Shown: positions 12,331 through 27,016, numbered from the stretch's first letter. The stretch is DNA of 64,000 bases from Holtermannia corniformis (GCA_001599935.1 BCIJ01000015.1:185482-249481); one strand, 5' to 3'. Translations and numbers: made by a program. Notes: generated by a model not told the origin, from the sequence alone.

Positions 12331-13913
12331 CTACAAGAAGAACGTCCGGCGCGAGACCTCCATCTTTGGCTGTTCGCACGATGCGTCAGTAGAGGTGGCG
12401 ATGCCGAAACGGACGCAGGACACACCTTCCACTTCCACTCGTATTCCTGCTCTTCGTCGAGTGCGGGCAGCTGTACCTTGGCAGTCGCAGCAGGCTGTTC
12501 TTGCGGTTTCCCGATATCCCGCATGGCCGCCTGCTCATCCTCGAGATCCGCCTCATCCTCTTCGACGTCGCCACCACCGGGCGCCATCCCATCACCCGCA
12601 CTAACAGTCGGCAAGCCCTTGCGCAACCAGCGCAGCTTGAGCGTGAAGCGCGGTCCGATCTCTTGTAGCCGCGCGACCGTCGGCGAGGAGAACATGTAGC
12701 GGTGTCGTCGGAAGAAGAGGAAATCGCGCTGGTTGTGTAGGGTCACGACTTGGCGACCGCGGAATTGCGGGAGGGGAGGGAACAGGGAGCCGAAGAGACG
12801 GCCGACGGAGAGACCGAGCAGGGTTTGAAAGTTGTTGAGGATAAGCTCGGCTGTAGGCTGGGTCAGCCCATGCTGGCTCGGGTTCATGAAGGTGCTCACG
12901 GGAATGCGGTGAAGGTCGAGCGTGGCCCTGAGTAAAATGTCAGTTTATCATCCGAGGGGTGCGGTCGCAACTGACGGCAATCTCGGCGCCAAGCTGCACA
13001 CTCGTGAGCTTAAAGTAGGCCGTGGGCCCCGCCGGCAAGTTGATGACCGTGATGGCATCTGCGCCGTCCATCAGCCCCGTCACCGCCACACCGCCACACA
13101 CTGACTAGGCGCCTTGTGATCCTCATTCACCACAATCACAGCTCCATACCCTCGCTTGCCCGCCCAACGCGCCACTCTGCCCAGTTCGAACCCACGGCCA
13201 GTCGGCCGCTTGAAAAACTCGCCGCCGGGGAACACCATTTTCAATTCCTCGCAAAAGGCATAGGTAGCTTTTGTTGGTCTGGGCGAGGTTGTGAGGAGGA
13301 TCCGTGGAGGTGCGGTTGGTTCTTGAGGTTGCTCTTGCTCGGCTTCTTGCTCTTCTGCGTCGGCGTCGGCGTCTGCATCGGCATCGGCGGCGCCGGGAGC
13401 ATCCCTATCCTCGGCGTCATCCTTGGCAACAGCTTGAGTAGGCTTGGTTGATGGCCCCGCCTCGTTCTCCTCATCGGTGCCGTCCATGTCCTCATCCTCG
13501 TCCTCATCGTCTACACGCGGCACGGACGGGTCCGCCAGTCCCGAAGCTTCAAACGCGCGTTTCCGAGCGGCTTCAAGCTCTGTCGGATTTGAAGTCAGGT
13601 ACGACGACGAGTCGTAGATCCTAGTGTTCTCGAGCGTGCGCGGGATGTTGGCCGCCAGTCGTTGCTGTTACACTAATCAGCCATGTGATCGGCAGCAGCC
13701 ACCTTACCAACCTGCTTGAGCTCTTCTCCTGTCCCCTTGGCGCTCTCGAGCTTCTTGGTCTATGCAACGCCATCAACACGCTGCTTTGACCATGCCCAGT
13801 CCACGACCGACCTCCATCCTCCGCTTGAGCTTTGCCTGTGCCTTGTCTCGCTTCGACTTGCGGTGGACGTCGGACCGCTTCATGGCATTCTGAATCTTGT
13901 GCTCTGGCGCCAT
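12331..13913 (-). CDS. RPF1: Ribosome production factor 1 (Brix domain)
   Basis: Seven exons (13812-13913, 13712-13759, 13106-13664, 12976-13058, 12900-12927, 12426-12850, 12331-12369) give 427 residues. A basic N-terminus ([19 protein letters not shown]) is followed by an acidic insert with an Ala-Asp run (about residues 130-150). A Brix domain then contains [36 protein letters not shown] and [14 protein letters not shown], and the protein ends [11 protein letters not shown]. The Brix family acts in nucleolar assembly, and Rpf1 is needed for 60S subunit maturation. The 28-base exon at 12900-12927 is fixed by the motif [16 protein letters not shown], which matches the family only with this splice choice. 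Confidence 0.92.
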
Positions 13914-14097
13914 CCTGCGATGCTCTCTATAACCTGGCAATGGGATGCAACGACAAGGTCAAGTTGTAGCGAACCGGAAATCTGGTCGTCACGTGATCCC
14001 GACTGAAATTGATTCCGTTGCCACAAACAAGTCGCGTCTCTCTTCTTTCCTTGTCGCTGTCGCTGTTGCCGTCTTGTAAAGTGACGAGGGAACGGCC

Positions 14098-16579
14098 ATG
14101 GCACCTCTAGACACTGCGCACATAGTCAACACACAGCACGGTATGCTATCAACAGTCGGTACCACGGCCGGCCCAGCGGGGAAACAGCCGAGCAGGCTCC
14201 TATCCAAAGTCAACTCGTTCACGCGCGAGTGGGAAGAGGACAAGGAGCAGCACGACGACGGCTTGTGCGTGGATGAGCACTCGATACAAGGCGATGTACT
14301 GCTGACGCCGTATCTTAGTGAAATCACGGGTAGCAAGCTGGCCAAGAGTGTGAGCGCACCAGTCGCGCCGCAAGCTCAAGCTCTGGCGCAGACTCCGGCC
14401 GTCGACGCAAAGGACGCCGCTAGGGAACGTCGACGACGAGCGATCATGGCCGCCATGGGTCAATCTGCGGGACCTACATCTGCTTCGAGTTCGAGTTCCA
14501 GCGTCACGACTCCTGCGGCTCAGGCGCCTGCATCAAGCTCGTCATTCCAGCCAATCCCGGCAAACTCATTCTACCCGACTCGGACGCCGCCAGCTCCGAC
14601 TGGCCAACCGACTGCTTCATCGTCAAAACGGCCAATGCCATGGGAGGAGTCTCTAGCGTCAGCACGAACGACCTAAGCCAGTGCCTTGAGCTGATGTCAC
14701 CAAGCAACACCAAGCGCGCCGCCACGGTCGACAAGGTTGCGCTGAGACCAAAGAGCACCAACAACATCAGCATCAAAGCTCAAGTCGTACTCAGTTCCGA
14801 GCAGCAAAAGGTGCTCCAACTCGTCAATCAGGGCAAGAGTCTGTTCTTTACTGGTTCAGCCGGTATGTCGCCTGTCATTGCCATGGCGTACGCATGCTCA
14901 CGCTCACGCTCAGGTACTGGCAAGTCGGTTCTACTGCGCGAGATCATAGCCTCGCTACGAAAGAAATACGTCAACACTCCAGACGCCGTCGCTGTCACGG
15001 CCTCGACCGGGATCGCAGCTTGCAACATTGGCGGCATCACGCTGCACTCGTTTGGCGGTGTTGGACTTGCCCTCGATGAACCGAAAGCGCTCGTTGCAAA
15101 GATGCGACGGAACAAGAAGGCCGTTGGGCGGTGGCAGCGGACCAAAGTCTTGATCATCGATGAAGGTGCGCGCTCCCACCCGTCGAGTACATCACTGACC
15201 AACCGGGCACAGTCTCAATGGTCGATGCCGATCTGTTCGACAAGCTGTCCACGATTGGTGGCCTGCTACGGAAAAAGTCGGAGATCCCATTCGGCGGGAT
15301 CCAGATTGTCGTCACGGGCGACTTTTTCCAGCTCCCACCCGTTACCAAGGGCGGTGCGCAGCCGAAATTCGCATTCGAGGCCGAAGCGTGGGAAAAGGCG
15401 TTGGCGATGAGTGTCAACTTGACCAAAGTGTTTCGTCAGAGCGATCAGAGTGCGTGTGTGGGCGCGATGCGGGCCAGGGCTGACGGCATGGTAGCGTTTG
15501 TCGACATGCTGAACGAGATGCGGTTCGGACGACTCACGACGGTTTCGATCAATCGCTTCCGAGAGCTGTCGAGGCCGATCCACTATGATGATGGGATTGA
15601 GCCGACCGAGCTGTGCGTGTGCAGAGCTGGAGAATGTAGCAGGGCTGATCACTCTGTAGCTTCCCGCGACGGGAAGAAGTTGACCGCGCCAACCAGATCC
15701 GGATGAACGCACTCAACACTGAAGCCTGGACGTATCTCGCCCAGGACGGCGGCTCCGTCACCGACCTAGTCCAGCGCGAAAAGATCCTCTCCAACTTTAT
15801 GGCCACGCAGACGCTCCAGCTCAAAGTCGACTCTCAGGTCATGCTGATCAAAAACGTCGACGAAGCGCTCGTGAACGGTTCGATGGGCAAAGTGCTCGGG
15901 TTCTGCCACAAGGCCTTCTGGCCGCTCGATGGCAACAACTGGACGCCGGAGAATGGCGGGCTCGTCGGCTTGGGCGTCGAAGGGGATGAGAGCTTGCCGG
16001 CGAAATTGAAGAAGATGGGCGTCGCGCCGGGTGCCAAGCCGTTGCCGGTTGTCAGGTTCAAAGTGCCGGGAGGGCATCAGCAAGTGTTGGTCGAGTATAC
16101 CGATTTCAAGACGGAGCTCCCGACGGGCGAAGTGCAGGCTTCAAGGCTGCAGGTGCGTTATATCGCCTCGTGATCTTTCTCCGCTGACGCGCTGGCGCTA
16201 CAGCTCCCACTGATTCTCGCATGGGCAATGTCGATCCATAAATCGCAGGGTCAAAGTCGGTATCGCCACCCGTCGTGTACCGCGGGTACTGACTTTTGCA
16301 GCTCTTGACCGCGTCAAAGTCGATCTCGGCAAGGTTTTCGAGAAAGGTCAAGGTGCGTAGTCTGGAGCTTACGCTGACGTTGGTCGACTGACGTATCGTA
16401 GCCTACGTGGCGCTTTCGCGAGCTACATCGCTTGAAGGCCTGCAGCTCTCAAACTTCCGGCCGGACACCGTCAGTCGTGCTTTGCGCTGTTTCTCCGCGT
16501 GGCTAGCTGACCGTGCCAACAGGTCAAAGCACATCCAAAAGTGACCGTGTGGAGCCAAACACTGAAAAGCATTGCATAG
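14098..16579 (+). CDS. PIF1: PIF1-family ATP-dependent DNA helicase
   Basis: Ten exons (14098-14657, 14705-14862, 14914-15165, 15213-15449, 15495-15612, 15660-16152, 16204-16255, 16302-16352, 16402-16469, 16523-16579) give 681 residues. After a disordered N-terminus of about 200 residues come the superfamily 1B motifs: Walker [14 protein letters not shown], motif Ia [15 protein letters not shown], Walker [17 protein letters not shown], motif [17 protein letters not shown], then [18 protein letters not shown] and [14 protein letters not shown]. Pif1 helicases unwind DNA 5' to 3' and act at telomeres, G-quadruplexes and in mitochondria. Whether this copy is nuclear or mitochondrial cannot be read from the sequence. 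It diverges from RPF1, sharing a promoter region of about 184 bases. Confidence 0.94.
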
Positions 16580-16631
16580 ACGGAGGGAGTCTGGGACCAT
16601 TGTCACATTATGTATCACATGTTGCATCCGT

Positions 16632-17615
16632 TTAATCGTCTCGACTGCGCTTGATCGGGCTCCGGTCTCGACTTGGGCTCCGGTGCCGCTCGCGTAGCGG
16701 CGAAGGCGTCCGTCGTCTGACCCCGCCGCCTCGCGCCATCTCACGCTCACGGCCACCGACGGCACTAGCCGGTGGTCCGGCACGACCCCGTCCACGCCAG
16801 TTTCCTCCGCCCGCGGGCTCGTGATCTTCCCTCGGGTCTCGGCCGGGTCCAGGGTTGAACGACGGTCGACCTCCTCGACCGCGGATACTAAGTCCTGGCG
16901 GACCGGTAAAGGCGGCATCGTTGGGAGTGTTGTTCCAACCGAATGACTGGCGGCCGGCGTTGCCCGGTACACCGGGACCGGCGCCTGGAGGAGCGTTCGG
17001 TCGGCCTTCGGGCGCAGTGACGGCGATCGAGAGGTGATCGCCTGCTACGAACCTGTGGTCGTCTAATGACCTATAGGCATGCGCGTCAGCGTGAGTGTTC
17101 CCGATAGATGGCGACGCACTTGTCACCGGCCGCACTCGAGTGCTTGAGCAATTCTTTGCCCGTGATGGTCGCGAGGTCCTTGTAGCGGTACAATGACGCT
17201 TTGCGATCTCTGTCTCGGGATGACGCAGACGTGTCGGCGTACAGGAGGCGGATGTGGAAGCGTGCAAGTGGCGAGCGGTACGTCGGTGGCATCGAGGGAA
17301 GCAGCAGAGACAGGATATGTGAGAGCGAGTCGTCTTTCCTGCGCTGCTGTCAGCCACGATCCTCAAGTCGAGAAAAGCGAGGCGAGAAAAGGACGTACCA
17401 TGCATACACTTGATACTCGTCGCGAAGGGGAAACAGGCCGTCATCAAAGTCGGCGAGGGGAGGGTGCACTTTGGACGTGACGAAGCAGCGGATCAGGATC
17501 GGTGTGGTCTGGTGGGAGTTGGTCGTGAGCTGACGAGTGATGGGATAGAGAGATGGGGACGTACGGCGTCCTTGTCTGCTTCGATGCTCGATTGACGAGC
17601 GCGCGGTGAGACCAT
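16632..17615 (-). CDS. SAP18: SAP18 family protein with RGG/RS-rich tail
   Basis: Four exons (17565-17615, 17399-17508, 17120-17338, 16632-17070) give 272 residues. Residues about 17-150 match the SAP18 ubiquitin-like fold: TPILIRCFVTSKVHPPL near the start, LRDEYQVYAWKDDSLSHI, and SLDDHRFVAGDHLSIAV at the end. SAP18 is a subunit of the Sin3 deacetylase complex and of the ASAP/PSAP complexes on spliced mRNA. The last exon adds a Pro/Gly-rich region, an RGRG patch and a terminal Arg-Ser stretch (SPLRERHRSPSRDRSP), which fits the splicing-associated role. The ATG is 181 bases from that of divergently transcribed PEX13. Confidence 0.88.
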
Positions 17616-17796
17616 GGTGCTGCGAGCAAGTCGAGGCAAGCTACAGCAGCGGTGAACGGGTGAGGTGCAGAAGATGACTGCCAAACCCCCACTCGGCGCC
17701 GGCATTATCGGCGTTATGATTTCCCGGCGGGGTTTGCTCGGCTACTTCTCTTCCGCGCGCACCACTGGTGAGCGTCGACTGCACTGTACCTCCGCA

Positions 17797-19140
17797 ATGG
17801 CGTCCCAACCACGGCCAAAGCCTTGGGAGCAGCCAGCGGCCACACGATCAGCACAGACACCGTCAGCGTTCGATGCCGCGACGAAAAGTGCGAGCGCAGT
17901 GCATGTCAACGCAGCGGCAGGACCGGGACCAACGACGTCGGCTCTTGCGGCGCCAAAGCTACCGGAACGACCGGCTGGTAGCGAGGGCTTGATGAGTTCT
18001 TTGGGCGGTGAGCTTCTGTTTCGACAAGCGCGGTTGGTGGGATTGACGTTGAGCGGTAGCTGCACCTCAGCCCGCTTATGCATCGCGATACGGTGGTAAC
18101 ACGGGCTATGGAGCTTCACCCTATGGCTATGGCGGCGCTGGTGGCTATGGCGGATACAGTGGTGGGATGGGCATGGGAGGATATGGCTCGTATGCGTCGC
18201 GTGAGTGGCACTTTGACTCGGCGGGGTGCTCAAACTCACGGATACAGCGTATTCTCGATTAGGTGGCGGGATGGGCATGGGAGGTTACGGAGGCTATGGC
18301 ATGGGTGGAGGCTACGGCGTTGGTGGCCTTGGTGTGCCAGGCGAGGTGTGTTGGGCGATGAAGACTCCATACACGATCTGATGACCCAGGGCTATCCACC
18401 GTCTCTCACTTCGTCGCTCCAACATCAAACCGCACCCGCCTTTGCCGTCCTCGAATCCCTCGTCGGCGCATTCACGTCGCTCGCACAGCTCATCGAATCA
18501 ACCTACATGGCTACGCACTCGTCCTTTTTCGCAATGGTCGGCGTCGCAGACCAGCTCGGGTCTCTCAAAACGTACCTCGGCCAAGTCCTCGGCGTGTTCT
18601 CTATCCTCCGACTCGGCAAGAAGCTCGTCGCGTGGCTCAAGGGCGCGAAAGCGAGCCAGCGGCGTGAAGCCGAGTGGACTCGAGAGTGGTTGACTCCAGC
18701 CGGGACCGGTGGGTCCGCCGCTCCAGGCGCTCGACCGTCCAGCAAACCGCTGCTGCTCTTTTTGGTCTCAGCTGTGGGGCTACCGTACCTCATGTCACGC
18801 CTCATCAAACTCCTGATCCGACTGAACCCACCACCCCAGTCAGAGCTGTACGCCGCGAATCAGCTACCGGCCGGCCAGCTCGAATTTGCGCGCACAGCCT
18901 ACGAGTTTGAAGCGAAAGAAGCGCACGAGATGGCGTTGAAGCGAGATGAGATTGTGGCCGTCCTGGAGCGTCGAGGGGGTTGGTGGCGCGGTAGGACGAG
19001 GGATGGGAGGTCGGGCTGGTTCCCGGGCACTTATGTGGGTGGATGACCTACGCGTGAGTCATGGCTGACATACGGTCCAGGTTGAGATCCTGCGCAAGCC
19101 AGAGCCCGAGGCTGAAGGAACGCCGGCGCCCCCTAGCTGA
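17797..19140 (+). CDS. PEX13: Peroxisomal membrane protein PEX13
   Basis: Five exons (17797-18007, 18060-18200, 18248-18345, 18390-19034, 19081-19140) give 384 residues. The start MASQPRPKPWEQP is typical. A Gly/Tyr-rich stretch (about residues 75-140) precedes the conserved membrane block IESTYMATHSSFFAMVGVAD. A second hydrophobic segment follows (LLLFLVSAVGLPYLMSRLI), then a C-terminal SH3 domain (ARTAYEFEAKEAHEMALKRD, GGWWRGR, SGWFPGTYVEIL). PEX13 forms part of the docking complex for PEX5/PEX14 during import of peroxisomal matrix proteins, and its SH3 binds PEX14. The final 20 codons are restored by a 46-base intron whose donor lies inside the last SH3 strand codons. Confidence 0.94.
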
Positions 19141-19411
19141 TAGATGTGCGATCCCGCTGCCCGACTGAACGTACATTGTAGCCGTTGTAGCCATCTGTAG
19201 CAGTGCATGCGAGTGATCGACGGTGCCACTTTACGGCATCGACTGTTTCAGTGCCACGTGTTGCCGCGCCGCACGCTCTGTTAGGCCGTTGATTCTCCCA
19301 CCAACTCTTCGACCATCACTCGCGGCTTGAGCATCGTAGAGCCAAGGTGGTGGACTGCGGCAACAGTGCTGCAACTCCAGCGTACTATCACTCGCACCCA
19401 TCACCGGGAGC

Positions 19412-21754
19412 ATGCCGCCTGAACCGGCCACCGACCTCTTGCAATCACCGCCACCCATGCCAGACTCGAGGGGACTCAAACGGACCCCGGCCGAGATCGA
19501 CGTCGAGCAAGCTAGGCGGTCCAAGAGTCCGTGTGTGGGCCAAGGCGTCAACGGCGATGGCGATGGCGCAAACGCAACGTTCGAAGCGGGCCAAGCGATC
19601 GACGCATTCGAAGATGGCCTGAGCTGCGGGATGTGTGCCGGCCTCTTTATTCACGTCAGTCGTCCCAGCACAGTCCTTCGTCTCGTAGATAGCTGATTTC
19701 ATCTGGTAGCCCGTCGCATTGGAAGGCTGCGGACACGTCTATTGTGGAAGCTGTGTCCAGAACTGGATCACCGTCAGTCGCCGTTGGCAATGTGGCACGG
19801 GCTGACATGCCGCAGACGACCGACAGTCTTCCTGTCGAGCCCGATGCGGATCGCAAACCTTTCGCATGCCCAAACTGTCGCAAAGCACCACTCACGACCG
19901 CGTACCCTTCTCACCTCGTTGGGAGCCTGGTCGATGTCATGCTCAAGGTGGGTGCTGAGCCCCTCGGTTGGTGAAATGCTGATGCAGATACGATAGTATC
20001 GTCCGTCGGCGGCACGCCCGGTCGCAGAGCACTCGCAGGCCGCTGCAGTGTATGCGCACGGGTCCACCCTCAAGGTTTGTCACTGGGATTGAGTGCAGAA
20101 AGGACACGAGTTAATACGGGGTTGGATGCAGTTCCCGGCACCTAAGAAAGCTCACCTTGCTCCTGCGACCGAGTACTGGCGTCCCTGCCCGCAGTGCTAC
20201 CCCGCAGATCCTCAAGCATGGCGCTGCCCTCTTCCGGTACGCTATCGCGGAATCTGCTCCGACAGGCAACGTGTTGATGGCTGGAACAGGTCCAAAACCC
20301 CGATGACCCAGTTGCAAGGTCGACAGCCATGCGCGCAGATGGCATCTGTCCCGATGGCCACAGGCTCTGCGCAGGCTGGTATGTCTGCGCCACCCCACAC
20401 ACCGTCCGGCACTGACAGGACGCCAGCAACAAGCTCTCGCCCGCCGGCGGTCCCCTCGCGCACGCGTGCGACATGTGCGCCGAGGGCTTCTGCGGTAACG
20501 CGACCATGGTACGTCGACTTTGCAGACTGGGGTACGGCATCGCTAACGGACATAGACCTCGACGTGCGCGTGCAAGACGCTCGCGACGTCTCACCCGACG
20601 GAAAACTTTGACGAGCTATACTATGCTTTGCTCGACATGGAGTCTGACCAACTCATCACGAGCTTCCAGTGAGTGTTGCCGCCTTCCTGCCGAGCGTCAC
20701 CTGGCTCCGCGCCCGTCATGCCGAAAAGTTATAGCATCTGCTGACAACCTACAGCGAGAACACGGCCGAGATTACCAACCTTGCAAACTACGTCAGCGCC
20801 CACCCAAGCAAGTCGGCAAACGTCATCTATCAACACATCCTCCACTGGATCACGTCTCCAGACGGCATGGCCCGCGGCGGCCTCGACGGCTTGCTCGAGC
20901 GCTCCGGCTTGGCCGGTCGAGGGCACACGCCCGGTTTGGTGCTTGTGCTCGAGGGTGAGGAGCAGACGCGCGTGTGTGCAGGCTGCACCGACGACATCTT
21001 TGTTGTGAGTATGGCAGGCCCTGTATGCTCATATATTTCGATGTTGAATCGGTCACAGGCGGGTCTGCGGGAGTGGTTTGCCAGAGAGCTTGATGCTGCG
21101 AGCGAGGACGCGGACAAGGTTGTCAAGGATTTCAAGGCGCGACCACGGTGCAAGTTTGGCTACACGTACGTGCTCCTATGGCATCTACTCAAACATCAGC
21201 TGATACTCGCTGCTAGGTGCAGCAAGCAGTATACGCGACCGCACACAAAGAAGTGTGAGTGCCCGAGGTGCTGGCTCTAGCGCTTTGACTGACATGACGC
21301 AGACTCGCACCTATACGAGCCATTCTCAGAAGCCGAACGCGAGGCGATTGAGCAAAACGATGATCCGATCCCCACGCCCGAGCCAGCCGCACCAGCTGCT
21401 GTCCCTCCGCTGGCTGGTGCCGCCCCGCTTCTAAGTAGCGAAGTCGATGTGCCAAGCTCTGAAGCGGCTGAAGAGTCTGGCTCCGAGACGGAGCCTGACG
21501 ACGACAACGACTCGGAAGACGGCGAAGGCGAAGGTCACCGTGACATCGGGATGCAGACGGACCCGACCGAGCAACCGGTTACGATCCCGGTCCGGCGTTC
21601 GGCAACACCACCGATCAGGCTCAGCAGCCCTGCACCTGGCTCCAGTCCGCTCCGCTACCAGTCGCTAAACTCTACCGTTAGCTCTGGCTCATCAAAGCTC
21701 AAGCCCGCTTCATCGCCTGGCAGCGACAGGAAGCTCACGATCATTGAGGCTTAA
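19412..21754 (+). CDS. CHFR-like RING E3 ubiquitin ligase with PBZ zinc finger
   Basis: Twelve exons (19412-19654, 19710-19772, 19816-19947, 19997-20074, 20132-20236, 20290-20378, 20427-20508, 20556-20668, 20755-21004, 21059-21165, 21217-21254, 21303-21754) give 583 residues. A C3HC4-type RING starts near residue 74 (LSCGMCAGLF, CGHVYCGSCVQNW, FACPNCRK). A CHFR-type cysteine-rich region follows (YWRPCPQCYPADPQ, CPDGHRLCAGCNKL, ACDMCAEGFCGN). A PBZ-like C2H2 motif then reads RPRCKFGYTC..H..H. The tail is acidic and serine-rich. CHFR is a mitotic checkpoint ligase that reads poly(ADP-ribose) through PBZ. The FHA domain normally at the N-terminus is absent here. Confidence 0.85.
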
Positions 21755-22012
21755 CGGCCTCTCTCATAGAATTCACGTCCCCATCTTCTGACCCATTTCA
21801 TTGTATATCTTTTCCACGTCTGCTCATCATCTACTTGACCATCTCTCTTCATCGCATACGATCATTGTCATGTCACACCTGCCCAGCGAAATCTGCCACT
21901 TTGACCGATTCGCCACTGGACGGGTCGCTTTCATGTGACGAGCCAAAATCTTGAACGTTAGCTTGCGGACGTGCTGTTGCTGCGACTCGTCACTGAAAGC
22001 GACCGTAGCAAG

Positions 22013-24002
<1,990 letters not shown>

Positions 24003-24528
24003 TCCGATCGGCGGATCGGCCATAGCTTCTCTTTGATGGTAGTGCCGATGCAACGTGTTGTTGCGGGGTCACTTCATATGACCATGCAGGCGATGAGAAC
24101 TCGAACAATGACCAAACTTCGGAAATCCAGGTATCCTGCGAGTGTGAGGGCTGCAGTCAAGTCATTTACGCAATGACTGACTTTGACAGGCGGGCAAGGA
24201 CTGGGATGTGCAATCCCAACGATCAATCAAAAGCGTCGCTTGGACCACTGCGAGAAAGGCAACAGTCTTCTCGGTTAGCTCTATTGCATGATACTTCCAA
24301 TCTCACACGGGCGCAGTGGCCGACATTCTTGTGCTGGAACCCACGTCGAACGCGACGCATCCGCCTACGAGACTCGCTGGACAACATTGCCCTCATCAAT
24401 ATGGCCAAACAAGCTTCGAAGTCCTCGGCTCCAGATCATATGCAATCGCAGAGCTCTTGAAAGACACAGGCATCGGCATGCATCATGTCTACTGCGCTTG
24501 GAACTTATCACAGCGCCAGGGTCCTTCA
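24003..24528. other. Intergenic region between convergent genes
   Basis: Rightward RIO2 and the leftward unknown gene end on either side of this stretch. Short frames are present but none looks coding. Nothing further recognised. Confidence 0.4.
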
Positions 24529-26038
24529 CTATACGGGCCAGCCTGGCCTTGAGTCCAGGATCTGCCCGTTGATGTTTCGAGGCGGATCTACGAATCCCAC
24601 GCTGCGGCCGGACGCACCTACAGGTCTTGACGGTGCACTGTCCGAGTAGAGCTGCGAATACCTCTTGTTGAATTCGGCGTTTTTGGCAGCTATCTCAAGA
24701 GGGTCGGACAGGCGGAACTTTAAGTTGTGTGTCAGAACACAACCAATGAGTATACAGAGACAGAACTGACCGATGCGTGATTGGATCCGGGTGGGGTGGG
24801 TTGTTGTTGGAAGGTTCCGCTTGACTGGCATAGGTATGAGTTGGTGTCACTGCTTACCTGGATATCAAGCTCACCGACGGAGGTACCTGCGTCTGCTGCG
24901 TCCATCGATTGTCCCACTGCTGATTCGTTGTAGCAGTAGATACAGGGGCCTGCTGCCATAGCCCTGGATTAGGCCTGGTGACCGGAGTGGAGTTGGTGTA
25001 GCCCTGCACACCATGCGGCGTGGACTGTTGCATGGGTGTATAGGCTGGCCTGAGGGAACTGGGCGGTTGTACCAGCGAAGGCACCTGCGAAGTTGGAGCC
25101 GCCCACAGATTGCCACTCTGTTGAGAGTTGTTCCCGTAGCGAGTGGGGCACGCGGCGCCGTGTTGTGAGCAAGTGTGCCCCTGTGACGCATTAGCGGCGC
25201 TGTTACCCGCACTTGTTCCGTGTTCGGGGCAGCTCAGGATGCTCTGCGCTTCATCGTGCGAGATCAAGCAGCTTCGTCCAGTGTGCGTGTCGCGCAAGAG
25301 CCAGATGTGTTGCTTGAATCGGTCCTCCGCATCAGCCTCCCATGCGTCATACAACTCGTAACGACCTTCGCTATTGGTCGCCGAGGCTTGCGGGGGATTC
25401 CCGTTGTATGCTTGCTGGGTATTGGACGCAGGACCTGGAACCCATCGGCCTTGAGATGGATCATAGTGCTCGTCGCCGTCTTGGATACGTTGCCAGAATG
25501 CTCGCCCGTCCGTCTGTGGCGGAGGATTGCCGTTCTGATCGGTTGTCACACCGTTGACGGTCACGGTGTGGTGAATCTCGGAGTCAGTCAACTTGGATTT
25601 GTTCACATTGGCTTCGGTTTCGCGCCACTGTGCGGCTTTGTACGCGTTGTATTCACTCGCCGTCTTCGTACAGTCCGCTGCACTCTGGAAACTATGCGCC
25701 ACAATGTTCGAGAAGACTTTCTTGACCGTGCCGATGAGAGTGGGGGGCTTGCTTGAACCTTGTATCGGCACTGGTGGCGTGTTTGAAGCTTGCGTTGGAG
25801 CTGATACCGGCGGGAGACCCATACCTTCGAAAGATGTGGCGGCGTTATAGTCTGGTGGTGGAGAAGTGGGTGACGAGGTATTCGAGTGACCGTTACCCAA
25901 CGGCGCATTGAACTGGCTACTCGAGGTGATGATGGGAGGTGGCAGTCCAGCGGAAGGCATCGTGTATCCCCCAGGACGGATGCTGCTGTTCCAGCGGGGG
26001 TCTGGAACTTGGGTGGCGGCACCGTAACTACTCGCCAT
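24529..26038 (-). CDS. Hypothetical Pro/Ser/Gln-rich protein (468 aa)
   Basis: Three exons (24875-26038, 24771-24824, 24529-24717) join in frame. The N-terminal quarter is Pro/Ser/Thr-rich (starts MASSYGAATQVPDP). The middle (about residues 95-260) looks folded, with charged and aromatic stretches such as GTVKKVFSNIVAHSFQSAAD and GRYELYDAWEADAEDRFKQH. After it lies a region with possible metal ligands (SCPEHG, HTCSQHGAACP) and then a Gln/Asn/Pro-rich tail. The last exon returns to a helical segment (DPLEIAAKNAEFNKRYSQLY). No signal peptide or membrane segment. Family not recognised. Predicted from a long open frame plus two consistent introns. Confidence 0.6.
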
Positions 26039-26389
26039 GATGGTTGTGTCTAGCTACAGGATGGCGGCAGTATAGCGAATGGAAGATGGAAGTGCGATGA
26101 GGCGGTGCCGTGTGAGATGTAGGCTGTAGAAGGAATTTAGGAGCAACAGGGAGGACGCATCTGACTCGAGGACCGTTTCGGTTCACACGGCGGGCTTCCA
26201 AGCTGGCAAAGGAGGCGCGTTGTCGAAAGGAAATCAGCGTGGGGTTATACACTTTTGTACGCGTGGCCGTCGTCGTCGCTCCTTTATGGTAATGCGGCCC
26301 CTCTGAGGCTGAACAGGTCAAACCATTACCAGGCTTTTTACAGCCGGTGGTAGGCGGCATGCATGGTGTTGATTCTGGCTACTAAAGCG

Positions 26390-27016
26390 CTACTCCTCAC
26401 CGGATTCCGCTTCGTAAGAACCATTGCAGGTGGTACACCGGCCACAATCCTCACAGTGAGGCGTGAGTTGACCTCCTTGACATATACACCCGCGCATATT
26501 GGCGATCTGCACCTCGCCTCGCTCGGCGCACTTGCTATAGGTGCACATAGCGCGCGTTAAGCCGAAGGCTGACGTTCCAAGCTGTCTACGAGGGTTAGTC
26601 TCGCTCATCTATATGACCAAAACGAATCACCTAGGAGGACCTGCGGTGGTCTCCTCAGTCTTGCGTCGCTGAAACTGCAAAGGTGTGCCGACAGACGTAG
26701 TGGTCGTGCTCACAGGTGCGGTCGTGCGCCTCACGAACGATTCATCGCCGTCAGACGTCACGTTATTGAACGGGTAGCTGTCAACAGTTGCACCACTTGT
26801 GGTTGCCCTGCCGTACGTTGGTGCAAAAGACTGTGCGGTACTTTGACCTGGTTGGTTCACTGTCTCTTCGGTCTGGCTATGACTCGTTTGATCTTGGGTG
26901 CTGCGGAACAGATCGCGCAGCTGCTGCGAGCGCTTTTTGATGACTTCTTTGGCTTTTTCATGGGAAAGCACAGTTGATTCGGTTTGGGCGCTCCAAGACA
27001 CACATACCCAGGCGGC
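26390..27016 (-). CDS. Hypothetical protein with Cys/His-rich C-terminal domain (copy A)
   Basis: Two exons are supported: 26631 to about 27016, and 26390-26585. They join through a 45-base intron whose branch-like sequence (GACTAAC) and CGTAG acceptor keep the frame. The upstream exon begins at an acceptor-like TAG, so a 5' exon carrying the ATG is missing from this model. The first part is charged and helical (SHEKAKEVIKKRSQQLRDLF), then Ser/Thr-rich. The C-terminus has the pattern C-x4-C-x13-C-x-C-x7-H-C-x2-C-x2-C-x2-C-N (begins CTYSKC, ends CEDCGRCTTCN). The next gene to the right has the same pattern, so the two look like tandem paralogs. Confidence 0.55.

Noticed and set aside
13361..13400. 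Short GCATCGG/GCGTCGG tandem run
   Set aside because: It simply encodes the Ala-Asp repeat in the acidic insert of RPF1, which is common in nucleolar proteins.
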